Shown here: positions 41,365 to 49,218 of the stretch, in pieces
Layout: each line of letters begins with the position of its first letter
How positions within the stretch are numbered: the first letter of the stretch is position 1
NCBI RefSeq assembly: GCF_030852425.1
Contig: NZ_NSDM01000013.1
Location: 124,001 to 188,000 of the forward strand
DNA: 64,000 nucleotides
Direction of reading: 5' to 3'
DNA from: Saccharothrix longispora
GTDB lineage: Bacteria; Actinomycetota; Actinomycetes; Mycobacteriales; Pseudonocardiaceae
Program-made: the position numbers and the translations under genes
Notes under the pieces: generated by a model
Databases searched by the model: none
Told to the model about the DNA's origin: nothing
The model's input: only the letters and a program-made list of their open reading frames with translations

Positions 41365-42720
41365 TCACCGCGCGTCGGCGAGGCTCCTCGGGTTGCGCAC
41401 CAGCTTGCCGCTGGAGGTGCGCGGCAGCGCGGGGAGCACGTGGACGCGCTCGGGCACCTTGAACTCGGCCAGCCGCTGCGCGCACCACGCGAGGACGGTG
41501 TCCGGCCCCAGCACGTCGGACCGCGTGCCGACGTACGCCTCGACCGCCCCGTCGTGCACCACGATGGCCTCGGTGACCAGCGGGTGCGCCCGCAGCGCCG
41601 CCTCGACCTCGGTCAGGTCCACGTTGAAGCCGCGCACCACGACCAGCGAGTCGGCGCGGCCGAGCAGCCGCAGGTTGCCGTGCGCGTCGAACTCGCCGCG
41701 GTCCCCGGTGCGCAGCCACCCGTCGGAGAAGCGCGACGGCCCGTCCTCGTGCAGGTAGGGCGACTCGTCCAGGGCGACCTCCACCAGCCCCTCGCGCACC
41801 CGGATGGTGGTGTCGGGCATCGGCCTGCCCACCGAGGGGCGGGACGCGCCGGTCACGTCCATGGTCAGCGCGCCGGTCTCGGTGGTGCCGAAGCACTCGC
41901 CCACCGCGAAGCCGTGGGCGGCGGCGAACCGGTCGGCGACCTCCGGGGGCATCAGCTCGCCGCCGGCGAACGCGGCGCGCACCGACCGCAGCGCCTCCCG
42001 GTCCGCCGCGCCGGCGAGCAGGTCGAAGTGGAACGGCTGGCCGCTGAGGAAGTCCACCCGGTGCCGGGCGGCGGTGGCCAGGACGTCCTCGGCGGAGGAG
42101 GGCCGCGCGGCGAACACCAGCTCGACTCCGGCGGCGAGGGAGTGCAGCAGCCCGCCCATCAGGCCGAAGCTGTAGGCGGTGTTGTTGAGGATGAGGAACT
42201 TCTCGCCGCGCCGGGTCATGCCGTCGGCGGCGGCGAACCGCATCACCTCGCGGGTGATCGACCCGGTGCTGCGGCCGACGACCTTGGGCCGCCCGGTCGA
42301 GCCGGAGGTGAACTGCACCAGGCGGTGCGGGGTGGCGGCGGGCACGCCGTCGGGCATCCGCTCGGTGACCAGCTCGTAGTGCTCCCGGAACACGCCCGCG
42401 AACCGGTCCGCCGCCCGCACGGCGAACTGCGGGCGGGTGAGGTCGCGCAGCACGTCGAACTCGTGCGCGGTGAGCCGGTGGTCGATCGGGACGACCCGCG
42501 CGCCGAGGCCCCACAGCGCCAGCACCGCCTCCAGCTGGGTGAAGCTGGGGGGCACCTGGATCGCGACCGCGCTCCCCTCCCCCACCCCGGAGGCGGCGAA
42601 CCCCGCGGCCAGGTCGGCGACCGCGGCGCGCAGGGTCCCGTGGGTCGCGGTGCGCTCGTGCGTGAACACCGGCACGTCGTCGCCGTGGCGGCCCAGCAGA
42701 TCGGTGACGAACTCTCGCAT
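41365..42720 (-). CDS. Adenylate-forming (acyl/aryl-AMP ligase) enzyme of the AHBA operon
   Basis: A 451-residue ANL-superfamily enzyme, shorter than typical acyl-CoA ligases (500-600). Motifs: P-loop LVQFTSGSTGRPKVV at about 132-146, A5 GECFGTTETGALTMD, A7 LRTGDRGEFDAHG and a C-terminal LPRTSSGKLVRNPR containing the catalytic lysine. Such enzymes activate aryl or acyl carboxylates as AMP esters. Given its place directly downstream of the GriI/GriH homologues (5-base gap) it probably activates 3-amino-4-hydroxybenzoate or its partner acid for amide or ester formation. Alternative: an unrelated fatty acid ligase. Confidence 0.78.
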   Translation of the reverse strand: MREFVTDLLGRHGDDVPVFTHERTATHGTLRAAVADLAAGFAASGVGEGSAVAIQVPPSFTQLEAVLALWGLGARVVPIDHRLTAHEFDVLRDLTRPQFAVRAADRFAGVFREHYELVTERMPDGVPAATPHRLVQFTSGSTGRPKVVGRSTGSITREVMRFAAADGMTRRGEKFLILNNTAYSFGLMGGLLHSLAAGVELVFAARPSSAEDVLATAARHRVDFLSGQPFHFDLLAGAADREALRSVRAAFAGGELMPPEVADRFAAAHGFAVGECFGTTETGALTMDVTGASRPSVGRPMPDTTIRVREGLVEVALDESPYLHEDGPSRFSDGWLRTGDRGEFDAHGNLRLLGRADSLVVVRGFNVDLTEVEAALRAHPLVTEAIVVHDGAVEAYVGTRSDVLGPDTVLAWCAQRLAEFKVPERVHVLPALPRTSSGKLVRNPRSLADAR

Positions 42721-42725
42721 GCGGT

Positions 42726-43799
42726 TCAGGACTCCTTGCAGAACTCGCCGATGGGGATGCCCACGTGCCGCTGCTCGGTCGCGATGTAGCCCAGCAGCTC
42801 GTCGCCCCGCTGCAACTCGGTGACGTTGCGGACCTTCCCGCCGGGACCGAGCACCCGCACGTGCCAGTCGTCCTGCACGGTGAGGCTGACCTCGACGCCC
42901 TCGGGCGAGTGCGCGGTGATGGTCAGGATCGGGCGCGACTCCAGCTTGGCCCGGCCGACGGTGAGCTTGCGGGTGCGGCCCTCGGAGTTCACCGCGAGCA
43001 CCGTGCTGCCCGAGCGCAGCTCCGACAGGTAGTTGGTGCGGTTGTCCGGGCCGAGCACGTAGGAGTGCAGCGCGCCGGCGTTGACCCGGAACGGCCGGGT
43101 CGGCATGTACGGCAGCGGGTGGGTCTCGGAGCAGCACAGGATGAAGCCGGAGGAGAAGGAGCCGACGAGGATGCCCTCGTCCTCCCGGAAGTGCGAGGCG
43201 GTGTCGACGCACACCCGGTCGCCCAGGCCGTTGTGCGCGATGCCCTCGACGACGAGCGTGGTCAGCTCCAGCGGCGGGGTGGTCGCCTCCAGCAGCCTGG
43301 CCAGCTTGAACACGTCGTTGGCGTCGCGCGGCGCCATCAGGACGCCGTCCGAGCCGTGCTCCAGCACGTCCAGGACGATCGCGGCCTCCTCCAGGTCCGC
43401 GACGACGGTGACGAGCTTGCCGGCCGCGCCGTCGGCGGCGGCGATGACGATCTCCAGCGGGATCTTCGTCGGGTCGGTGAACCCGACCACGGCGTGCCCG
43501 AGCCGCACGGCCGCCGCGCACGCGAGCTTCAGCGTGCGGTCGTCCTCGACCTGCACGAACGCCGAGTCGACGGGGAGCCGGTCGAGCTGGTCCTGGTCGC
43601 GCACCACGACGGTGACCAGGTGCGGGCTCTCCACGGGCTCGTCGGCGACGAGGACGCGGGTGATCGTCGGCGGCAGGGTGTCGAGCAGCGCCGGGTCGTC
43701 GGAGACGACCCCCGCGAGGCGGGCGTGCACGGCGGCGTCGACGACGGCTTCGCGCTGCGCGTCGGGGACGGTTCTGAGGTCGATCCAGGCGAACTTCAA
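42726..43799 (-). CDS. griH: GriH-like 3-amino-4-hydroxybenzoate synthase (DHQ synthase II family)
   Basis: A 357-residue enzyme of the archaeal-type 3-dehydroquinate synthase II family. Signatures: MKFAWIDLRTV N-terminus, GVLMAPRDANDV, GDRVCVDTASHFREDEGILVGSFSSGF and ETHPLPYMPTRPFRVNAGALHSY, with GKVRNVTEL near the C-terminus. In Streptomyces griseus GriH converts the C7 amino-sugar made by GriI to 3-amino-4-hydroxybenzoate (3,4-AHBA). Archaeal members instead make shikimate precursors, but a bacterial gene next to a GriI homologue speaks for 3,4-AHBA. Starts with the rare codon TTG at 43799, preceded by GGAG at a good distance; a 14-bp hairpin separates it from griI. Confidence 0.9.
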   Translation of the reverse strand: MKFAWIDLRTVPDAQREAVVDAAVHARLAGVVSDDPALLDTLPPTITRVLVADEPVESPHLVTVVVRDQDQLDRLPVDSAFVQVEDDRTLKLACAAAVRLGHAVVGFTDPTKIPLEIVIAAADGAAGKLVTVVADLEEAAIVLDVLEHGSDGVLMAPRDANDVFKLARLLEATTPPLELTTLVVEGIAHNGLGDRVCVDTASHFREDEGILVGSFSSGFILCCSETHPLPYMPTRPFRVNAGALHSYVLGPDNRTNYLSELRSGSTVLAVNSEGRTRKLTVGRAKLESRPILTITAHSPEGVEVSLTVQDDWHVRVLGPGGKVRNVTELQRGDELLGYIATEQRHVGIPIGEFCKES

Positions 43800-43827
43800 C
43801 GGTTCTCCAAATGGTGGGCCCGCACGC

Positions 43828-43866
43828 CGGCCGGACCCGCGGAAGGGGGTTTCGCGGGTCCGGCCG
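43828..43866 (-). terminator. Perfect intra-operon hairpin between griI and griH
   Basis: CGGCCGGACCCGCG (43828-43841) pairs perfectly with CGCGGGTCCGGCCG (43853-43866), 11-base loop, no U-tract in the minus direction. It lies 10 bases after the griI stop and about 30 before the griH TTG, so partial termination or mRNA processing that lowers downstream expression is possible. Confidence 0.6.
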
Positions 43867-43875
43867 ACGGCGGGG

Positions 43876-44673
43876 TCAGGACGAGGCCACGGCCCCGGTC
43901 ATCGCGCGGACGAGGTCCGCCTCGCTCTCCTCGTGGACGATCGACGCGAGTTCCGCGACCAGGGACATCGGTGTCGGCGAGGTGAACACGCGGCGGCCCA
44001 CGGCGAGGCCCGCGCACCCGACCGCCATCGCGGTGCGGGCGTGGTCGACGAGACTGCCGCCGGTCGCCGGACCACCCGCCACCAGCACCGGGATCGGGCT
44101 GGTGGCGATCACCTCGGCCATCCGCTCGGACGGTGCGGCGAGGTTGGTCTTGACGATGTCGGCGCCGAGGTCGGCCGCGATGTTCACGACGTGCGCGAGC
44201 AGCGCGGGGTCGTTCGGGTCGACGATGCGCGGACCGCGCGGGTAGGCCATGGCGATCAGCGGGACGTTCCAGTCGTCGCACGCGGCGGCGACCGAGCCGA
44301 GGTCGGCGAGCTGCCGGGCCTCGGTGTCGGAGCCGATGTTGACGTGCACGCTGACCGCGTCGGCGCCGAGCCGCAGCGCCTCCTCGACGTCGCCGACGAG
44401 GACCTTGGCGTTCATGTCGGCCATGTGCGCGGTGCCCGCGCTCAGGTGGACGACGAGCGCGCACCCGGCGAGCACGTCCGGGTCGATCGTCCGCACGCGT
44501 CCCTTGTGGACGATGATGGCATCGGCGCCGCCCACCACGACCGAGTCGACCAGGTCGCGCCACCGGTCGCGCGACACCACCGGACCGTCCGACACGCTGT
44601 GGTCCAGCGGCACGAAGAGGTACCTGTCGTCGCGCGGTCGGGAAAGGCGTCGCAGCCGCAACGCTTTCCTCAT
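43876..44673 (-). CDS. griI: GriI-like C7-sugar aldolase (2-amino-3,7-dideoxy-hept-6-ulosonate synthase type)
   Basis: A 265-residue class I aldolase of the DeoC/FbaB-like ADH synthase family. Motifs: RYLFVPLDHSVSDGP near 20-34, DAIIVHKGRV, ADAVSVHVNIGSD, PLIAMAYPRG (Y at the general acid position), ADIVKTNLAAP with the Schiff-base lysine, PVLVAGGPATGG and CAGLAVGRRVFTS. GriI joins aspartate semialdehyde with dihydroxyacetone phosphate to make the C7 precursor of 3,4-AHBA. ATG 44673 lies 10 bases after GGGGAGG and is preferred to GTG 44682, which would be too close. First gene of the operon, divergent from the LysR regulator. Confidence 0.9.
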   Translation of the reverse strand: MRKALRLRRLSRPRDDRYLFVPLDHSVSDGPVVSRDRWRDLVDSVVVGGADAIIVHKGRVRTIDPDVLAGCALVVHLSAGTAHMADMNAKVLVGDVEEALRLGADAVSVHVNIGSDTEARQLADLGSVAAACDDWNVPLIAMAYPRGPRIVDPNDPALLAHVVNIAADLGADIVKTNLAAPSERMAEVIATSPIPVLVAGGPATGGSLVDHARTAMAVGCAGLAVGRRVFTSPTPMSLVAELASIVHEESEADLVRAMTGAVASS

Positions 44674-44755
44674 GTCGCTCACACCTCCCCAGATCGGTGA
44701 TAGCCATCAGCAGGGTGGTGGAGCGGGAGAGCACGGCGGTAGGTGTGAGGTGGCG

Positions 44756-44771
44756 ATAACTCGCCAGTTAT
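44756..44771. promoter_or_regulatory. LysR-type operator candidate ATAACT-CGCC-AGTTAT
   Basis: Inverted repeat of 6 bp with a 4-bp spacer, further flanked by imperfect AGGTG (44748) and CACCT (44773), in the gap between the AHBA operon and lysR; its size and position fit a LysR-type T-N(11)-A control site. Confidence 0.6.
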
Positions 44772-44875
44772 GCACCTGTTGGACTAACGGTGCGTACGAG
44801 GCCACAACGGAGCGTCATCCCCCGGTACCCGCGCGGTCGGTGTTTGTCGTGTGCGAATTGCCCTAGGCTGCCGCA

Positions 44876-45835
44876 GTGCACATGGAGCTGAGGCACCTCC
44901 ACGTCGTGCTGACCGTGGCGGAAGCGGGCAGCATCAGCCGTGCCGCCTCGCTGCTGAAAATCGCGCAGGCGGGGTTGACGGCCCAGTTGCGCCGCATCGA
45001 ACGCGGTTTCGGCGGTCCGCTGTTCCTGCGGCGCACCGACGGCGTCGAGCTGACCGAGCTGGGCAGGCACGTCGTGCTGCGGGCGCGGGACCTGGTCGAG
45101 CGGTTCGACGAACTGCTGGTCACGGCGCGCAAGCTGGCCGCGGAGAGCGGCGCCGCGGGCATCCGGCTCGGCGGGGTGGCGGGGGCGCCGACCCCGTTGT
45201 TGGTCGGGGTGGTGCGCGGGCTGTTACCGACGCACCCGCAGACCACGCACATCGAGCGCAGCGGAGACGCCGTACTGGAACTCGTGCGCACCGGCAAGCT
45301 CGACCTGGCACTGGTCACCGAGTTCCCGCAGAGTCCACTGCGGATTCCCGAAGAAGTCGACTTCCGCACCGTCGCCACGGAACACATGGTGGTCGGAATT
45401 CCGGTGGGGCACCGGTTGTCCGGGCGTGCCGAGATTCGGCTGTCCGAACTGGCCGATGAGGAATGGGCCGTGCCGGACGAGAACTACGGCGGCGGGCGGT
45501 TGAACCTGCACCTGGCCTGCGAGGCGGCCGGATTCACGCCGCGTTGCGCGCATTTCGGCGTCGACCCGGCGTCGGCGGCGGAACTGGTGCGTTCCGCGCA
45601 CACCGTGGCGGGGTTCTTCCCCACCGGCCACGACCTGCCCGGCGTGCTGCTCAAGCCGATCGCGGGCAACCCCGTGCACCGGCGCGTCACGCTGGTGTGG
45701 AACCGGGGCTGCGAGGCCGCCGAGCACGTCGACGACGTCCACGCCGCGCTGCTGCGCGCCCACCACGAACGGCTCCGGGGGCACGGCCGGGCGGCCAAGC
45801 TGGCCGCCACGGGGTTGACCGTGGCGGCCAGCTGA
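44876..45835 (+). CDS. LysR-family regulator with a TTA codon
   Basis: A 319-residue LysR-type regulator. N-terminal winged HTH at about 3-62: ELRHLHVVLTVAEAGSISRA and AQAGLTAQLRRIERGFGGPLF, ending in the usual LTELGRHVV. The effector domain (about 90-305) has LDLALVTEFPQSP and MVVGIPVGH. Start GTG 44876 or ATG 44882 (VHMELRHL) are both possible; 44876 is listed. Codon 117, in GLLPTHPQ, is TTA (45224-45226), so expression can be limited by the bldA tRNA. It faces the 3,4-AHBA operon and is its likely regulator. Confidence 0.9.
   Translation: MHMELRHLHVVLTVAEAGSISRAASLLKIAQAGLTAQLRRIERGFGGPLFLRRTDGVELTELGRHVVLRARDLVERFDELLVTARKLAAESGAAGIRLGGVAGAPTPLLVGVVRGLLPTHPQTTHIERSGDAVLELVRTGKLDLALVTEFPQSPLRIPEEVDFRTVATEHMVVGIPVGHRLSGRAEIRLSELADEEWAVPDENYGGGRLNLHLACEAAGFTPRCAHFGVDPASAAELVRSAHTVAGFFPTGHDLPGVLLKPIAGNPVHRRVTLVWNRGCEAAEHVDDVHAALLRAHHERLRGHGRAAKLAATGLTVAAS
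45224..45226 (+). other. Rare TTA leucine codon in lysR
   Basis: In-frame TTA within the effector domain. TTA codons cluster in pathway regulators of specialised metabolism in streptomycetes and relatives and make them dependent on the bldA tRNA. Confidence 0.75.
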
Positions 45836-45859
45836 GCGAGGGGTCGGCTGGGCGCGGGG

Positions 45860-46348
45860 TCAGCAGCCGCCGCAGTTGTAGTACGTCACGTCCCAGTGGT
45901 TCGACTCCAGGAAGTAGATGTTCCCGGAGCCGGAGCGCCACTTGTTGCCGCCGATGGACGTGAAGGTCCCGCGCACGTAGTTGTTGATGCAGGTGGACAG
46001 GGCGAAGTCGAGCTTGTAGCCGTTCCAGTGGCTGTAGGTGCCGCTGGCGTGGCCGGTCTCCGTGCCGCCGGTGATGCGCAGGGCGCAGCCGCTGGCGCGC
46101 TTGAGCGTGATGCCGCCCTGCACGGTGGTGAGGTTGATCTGCTCGAAGCTGGTGCAGGTCGGGTTGTTGCGGTCGCTGCAACCGCCGCTGGACGACCAGG
46201 TGAGGCCGGCCGCGCTGAAGCGGCTCGCGGCGTCGGAGTGGCTGAGCTTGGTGACGGCCGCCTGCACGTCGGCGGTCGCGACCGCCGTGGTCAGGGTCAT
46301 CCCGGCGAGAGCCAGGACGAACGCGGCGAGGGCGCGGGCGAGGCGCAT
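45860..46348 (-). CDS. Secreted LAS (M15-like) zinc peptidase candidate
   Basis: A 162-residue exported protein: signal peptide MRLARALAAFVLALAGM... cleaved near ATA-DV (about 27), then a small cysteine-rich domain. SHWNGYKLDFAL provides an H-x6-D zinc pattern, RITGGTETGHASG precedes it as in LAS enzymes, and SNHWDVTYY gives a third metal ligand position (HWD in place of the usual HxH). Six cysteines suggest disulfides. LAS metallopeptidases cut peptidoglycan peptides. The fold call is by motif only, and the short length leaves a non-enzymatic role open. A BTAD regulator gene lies 54 bases upstream on the same strand. Confidence 0.55.
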   Translation of the reverse strand: MRLARALAAFVLALAGMTLTTAVATADVQAAVTKLSHSDAASRFSAAGLTWSSSGGCSDRNNPTCTSFEQINLTTVQGGITLKRASGCALRITGGTETGHASGTYSHWNGYKLDFALSTCINNYVRGTFTSIGGNKWRSGSGNIYFLESNHWDVTYYNCGGC

Positions 46349-46402
46349 GGTCTTTCCCCTTCCGGTCGCGGCGGAAGCTAACGGCGCGCGGTAAAAACCG
46401 GC

Positions 46403-47125
46403 CTAAACGCCCAGCGCATCGCGGTACAGCGCGCGCAGTCGCGTGCTCGGGCGGACGCCCAGCTCGTCGGCCAGGGTCCGGCGCACGTCCTGGAACACGC
46501 CGAGGGCCTCGGTGCGCCTGCCGCACGCGAGCAGCGCGGTCATCAACTGGTGGCGGAGGTTCTCGGAGAACGGGTGCTCGGCCACGAGCGGGGTGAGCGC
46601 GTCGACGGCCTCGGCGTTGCGGCCCAGCGCCAGGTCGAGGTCGATGGCCGCTTCCAGCGCGGCCAGGCGGTGGGCCTCCAGGGGCGCGCACAGCCAGGCG
46701 CGCAGCGGCTCGGACTCCGCGCCCGCCAGCGGTGCGCCGCGCCACAGGTCGAGCGCCCGCGCGTACACCTCGCGTCGCGCGGCGAGGTCGGCCACGTCGG
46801 CCGCCCGCGCGGTCAGCGCGCGGAACCGCAGGGCGTCGACCTGCTCGGGTTCGGCGGCCAGCAGGTAGCCCGCGTCCTGGTGGCGCACCGGCACGCCCTC
46901 GGCGCGCAGCGCCGAGACGTGCACCTGGAGGGACTTGCGGGCGCGCGGCGGCGGGTCGTCGCCCCACACGAGGTCGAGCAGCCGGTCGACCGGGACCGGC
47001 TTCCCGCACTGCGCGGCCAGCACGGCGAGGACCTGGCCGGGTTTGCGGCGCAGCGCCCGGGGCGCCCCACCGGTCCGCCGCACCTGCACCGGTCCGAGTA
47101 TCCGAAACTCCACTCCGACCCCCAT
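46403..47125 (-). CDS. Short SARP/BTAD transcriptional regulator
   Basis: A 240-residue SARP-type regulator: winged helix at about 1-85 (FRILGPVQVRR, RRKPGQVLAVLAAQCGKPV, KSLQVHVSALRAEGVPV) followed by a bacterial transcriptional activation domain (about 95-240) with EAVDALTPLVAEHPFSENLRHQLM and ADELGVRPSTRLR. It lacks the ATPase and TPR parts of AfsR. ATG 47125 starts VGVEFRILGP as in the family; an earlier ATG at 47146 would add seven residues. Such short SARPs activate single specialised-metabolite clusters; the nearest gene is the secreted peptidase downstream. Confidence 0.85.
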   Translation of the reverse strand: MGVGVEFRILGPVQVRRTGGAPRALRRKPGQVLAVLAAQCGKPVPVDRLLDLVWGDDPPPRARKSLQVHVSALRAEGVPVRHQDAGYLLAAEPEQVDALRFRALTARAADVADLAARREVYARALDLWRGAPLAGAESEPLRAWLCAPLEAHRLAALEAAIDLDLALGRNAEAVDALTPLVAEHPFSENLRHQLMTALLACGRRTEALGVFQDVRRTLADELGVRPSTRLRALYRDALGV

Positions 47126-47252
47126 GTCGCGTTGAAGTTTCACCAACAGTGCCGCGATTCTGACGGATTTTCGCGGAGCGTGGTTCCCCCGGACGGTCGG
47201 CGTGCCGGCCGGGGGTTCGCGGCGGTGGGGGTGGGCGTGCGGAGGGCCGGGG

Positions 47253-47915
47253 TCAGTCGGAGTGCCGCAGCACGCTCTCGACCTCGGTGCGGAACGCGGT
47301 GACGCCGTCCTCGCCCTCGGGCGCGCCGTGCGCCTGGAGGAGGTGCAGCAGCGCCACGCCGTTCGCCGAGCGCCGGGACAGCGCGCGGAACGAGAAGGCG
47401 GCCTCGTACACCGCCACCGCCGTGGCGCCGGCCGCCGCGACCGTGGCCAGGAACGCCCACAGCTCGCGCCGGGGCGCGTCGGCCACCGCGACCGCGCCCA
47501 GCGCGGCGGCGGCCGTGAAGAGGAGCACGGTGCCGGCCGTCGTCCACCGCCGGGCCGAGGTGTAGCGGGCGCGGGCCTGCTCGAACCCCGCCAACCGCTC
47601 CCCCACCCGGTGCCGGAGGTAGGCGCGGACGAACTGCTCGCGGTGGTCGTCGACCGAGTACGGGGCGGGGGGCTCCGGGGCCGGAACCCCGGGGGCGACG
47701 GGCTCGCGGGCGGGCGCGGGCGGTGCGGCCTTCGCGGTGGGCTGCGGTTCGGAGACCGTGCGCGGCCTCGGTGACGGCTTGGTCGCCGGTTCGGTCGTCG
47801 CCGGTTCGGTCGTCGCCGGTTCGGGACCCGCCTGCTTCGGGGCGGTGGCGCGGGTGGTCCTGGCCCGCGGCGTCCGGGTGCGGGTGGCGCTGTCGTCCTG
47901 GGTCTCGTCGCTCAT
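47253..47915 (-). CDS. SLATT-type two-TM effector protein (DUF4231-like)
   Basis: A 220-residue protein. A long Thr/Pro/Ala-rich, probably disordered N-terminus with tandem EPATT units (about 1-85) is followed by the SLATT-type core: helix DDHREQFVRAYLRHRVGERLAGFEQARARYTSARR, two membrane helices (TAGTVLLFTAAAALGAVAV and WAFLATVAAAGATAVAVYEA) and a terminal helix ANGVALLHLLQAHG. SLATT (SMODS and SLOG-associating two-TM effector) domains are predicted membrane-disrupting effectors of nucleotide-signal immunity systems. Its ATG overlaps the stop of the SLOG gene. Activity is inferred from family, not shown. Confidence 0.72.
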   Translation of the reverse strand: MSDETQDDSATRTRTPRARTTRATAPKQAGPEPATTEPATTEPATKPSPRPRTVSEPQPTAKAAPPAPAREPVAPGVPAPEPPAPYSVDDHREQFVRAYLRHRVGERLAGFEQARARYTSARRWTTAGTVLLFTAAAALGAVAVADAPRRELWAFLATVAAAGATAVAVYEAAFSFRALSRRSANGVALLHLLQAHGAPEGEDGVTAFRTEVESVLRHSD

Positions 47916-49141
47916 GCCCGGCTCACCGGTTCGTGTCGGTACCGCGCCACCGCGGTCGCGAGGTCGCGGGCGCGCTCGTCGCGCTCCGCGTCGTCGGCGG
48001 CCGGCGGCGCGGCCAGGTGGTCGAAGTACAACGCCCGGAGCTGCTCGGCGCGCGCCCGCACGTCCGGGTCCTCCCCGTTGCGCGCCACCACCGCGAGGAC
48101 GGCGGCCACCGCGCCGGACACGGCCAGCAGCACGCCCGGCCACGGCTCGGCGCCCAACCACACCTGCAACGCGGCGAACACCGTGGTCGCGAAGCCCGCG
48201 CCGATGGCCAGCACGACCAGCAGCCGAGCGCGCTCCCGCGCCCTCAGCGCGGCCACCTCGCACTCGTGCAGCACGGGCGCCACCACCTGGTTCGCCTCGT
48301 GGATCGCGTCGGCGAGCAGCGGGTAGTCGAGCACGTAGCCCGGGTCGACCACGGGGTGCGGCTCGGGCGCCCGGAACCGCAGCCTCGGCCACACCGGGGG
48401 CGGCGGCGCGGGGGCGTGCAGCTTCGCGCCCGGCCGGTCGGCCAGCACCCGGCGCAGCACCGCCACCACCCGGTCCGCGCCCTCGTCGAGGTGCACGACC
48501 GCGACCCGGCCGCTGCGCACCAGCACGGCGAGGTCGTCGTCCTCGCCCAGGCCGCCGAACGCGACCTCGTCGGCCAGGCCGCCGGTGCCCGCGAGCACCA
48601 GCAGCGGCCGGTCGCGGCCCAGGTGGTCGACCAGCGCGGCGCGGGCCACCGCACCGCCGCCGACCAGCAGGGCGAGCACGGGCCGCTTCGTCCCGGCGAC
48701 GGCGTCGACCACGCGGAACAGGGCGGGCACCTCCTCGCCCCACCGCGAGCCGGGCACCAGCACGGCCGTGTCGTGGTTGGCGTCGAGGCGCACCTCGTCC
48801 TCGCCGGGCTCGGTGTCCCCCGCGGCCACCCGGCCGGACGGCGCCACGCCCACGAGCCGCGGCCGGCGGCCCTCCAGGGACTCGACGGCCAGGCCGACCA
48901 GGTGCGTGACGCCGATGTCCGCGCCCGCCGTGACCACGACCGAGTCGGACCTGGCCACGTCGGCGAGGACGGCGCGCAGGACCGGCAGGACGGCGGCGGC
49001 GAGATCGGTGCCCAGGGCCTCGACCGGGCCGAGCACCGCGAGGACCGGTCGTCCGCGGGGGAGTCGCAGTGCCCTGGTCCGGACGGTGTCGTCGGGGTGG
49101 GCCAACCGCTGCACCCGCGGTCCATCACCCGCTGTAGGCAT
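47912..49141 (-). CDS. SLOG (LSDAT, TRPM-like) sensor with C-terminal 2TM/SLATT region
   Basis: A 409-residue protein. Residues about 33-215 form an LSDAT-type SLOG Rossmann domain: VVVTAGADIGV at about 68-78, GVAPSG near 98, NHDTAVLVP near 122, WGEE near 134, GGGAVARAAL near 161 and AGTGGLADE near 184. In the Burroughs et al. 2015 scheme, SLOG domains bind nucleotide-derived ligands. Residues about 305-370 hold two membrane helices (LLVVLAIGAGFATTVFAAL, GVLLAVSGAVAAVLAVVA) plus flanking helices of SLATT type, so this protein fuses sensor and effector-like parts. It is coupled to the separate SLATT gene. Start ATG 49141. Divergent from the SDR gene. Confidence 0.8.
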   Translation of the reverse strand: MPTAGDGPRVQRLAHPDDTVRTRALRLPRGRPVLAVLGPVEALGTDLAAAVLPVLRAVLADVARSDSVVVTAGADIGVTHLVGLAVESLEGRRPRLVGVAPSGRVAAGDTEPGEDEVRLDANHDTAVLVPGSRWGEEVPALFRVVDAVAGTKRPVLALLVGGGAVARAALVDHLGRDRPLLVLAGTGGLADEVAFGGLGEDDDLAVLVRSGRVAVVHLDEGADRVVAVLRRVLADRPGAKLHAPAPPPPVWPRLRFRAPEPHPVVDPGYVLDYPLLADAIHEANQVVAPVLHECEVAALRARERARLLVVLAIGAGFATTVFAALQVWLGAEPWPGVLLAVSGAVAAVLAVVARNGEDPDVRARAEQLRALYFDHLAAPPAADDAERDERARDLATAVARYRHEPVSRA

Positions 49142-49218
49142 GCGGGGCACGATAGCGGTGCCTAACGCGAATTTCACCCGTCCAGGGGTGGTTTTTCGCA
49201 CGGGTAGACTCCCATTCC

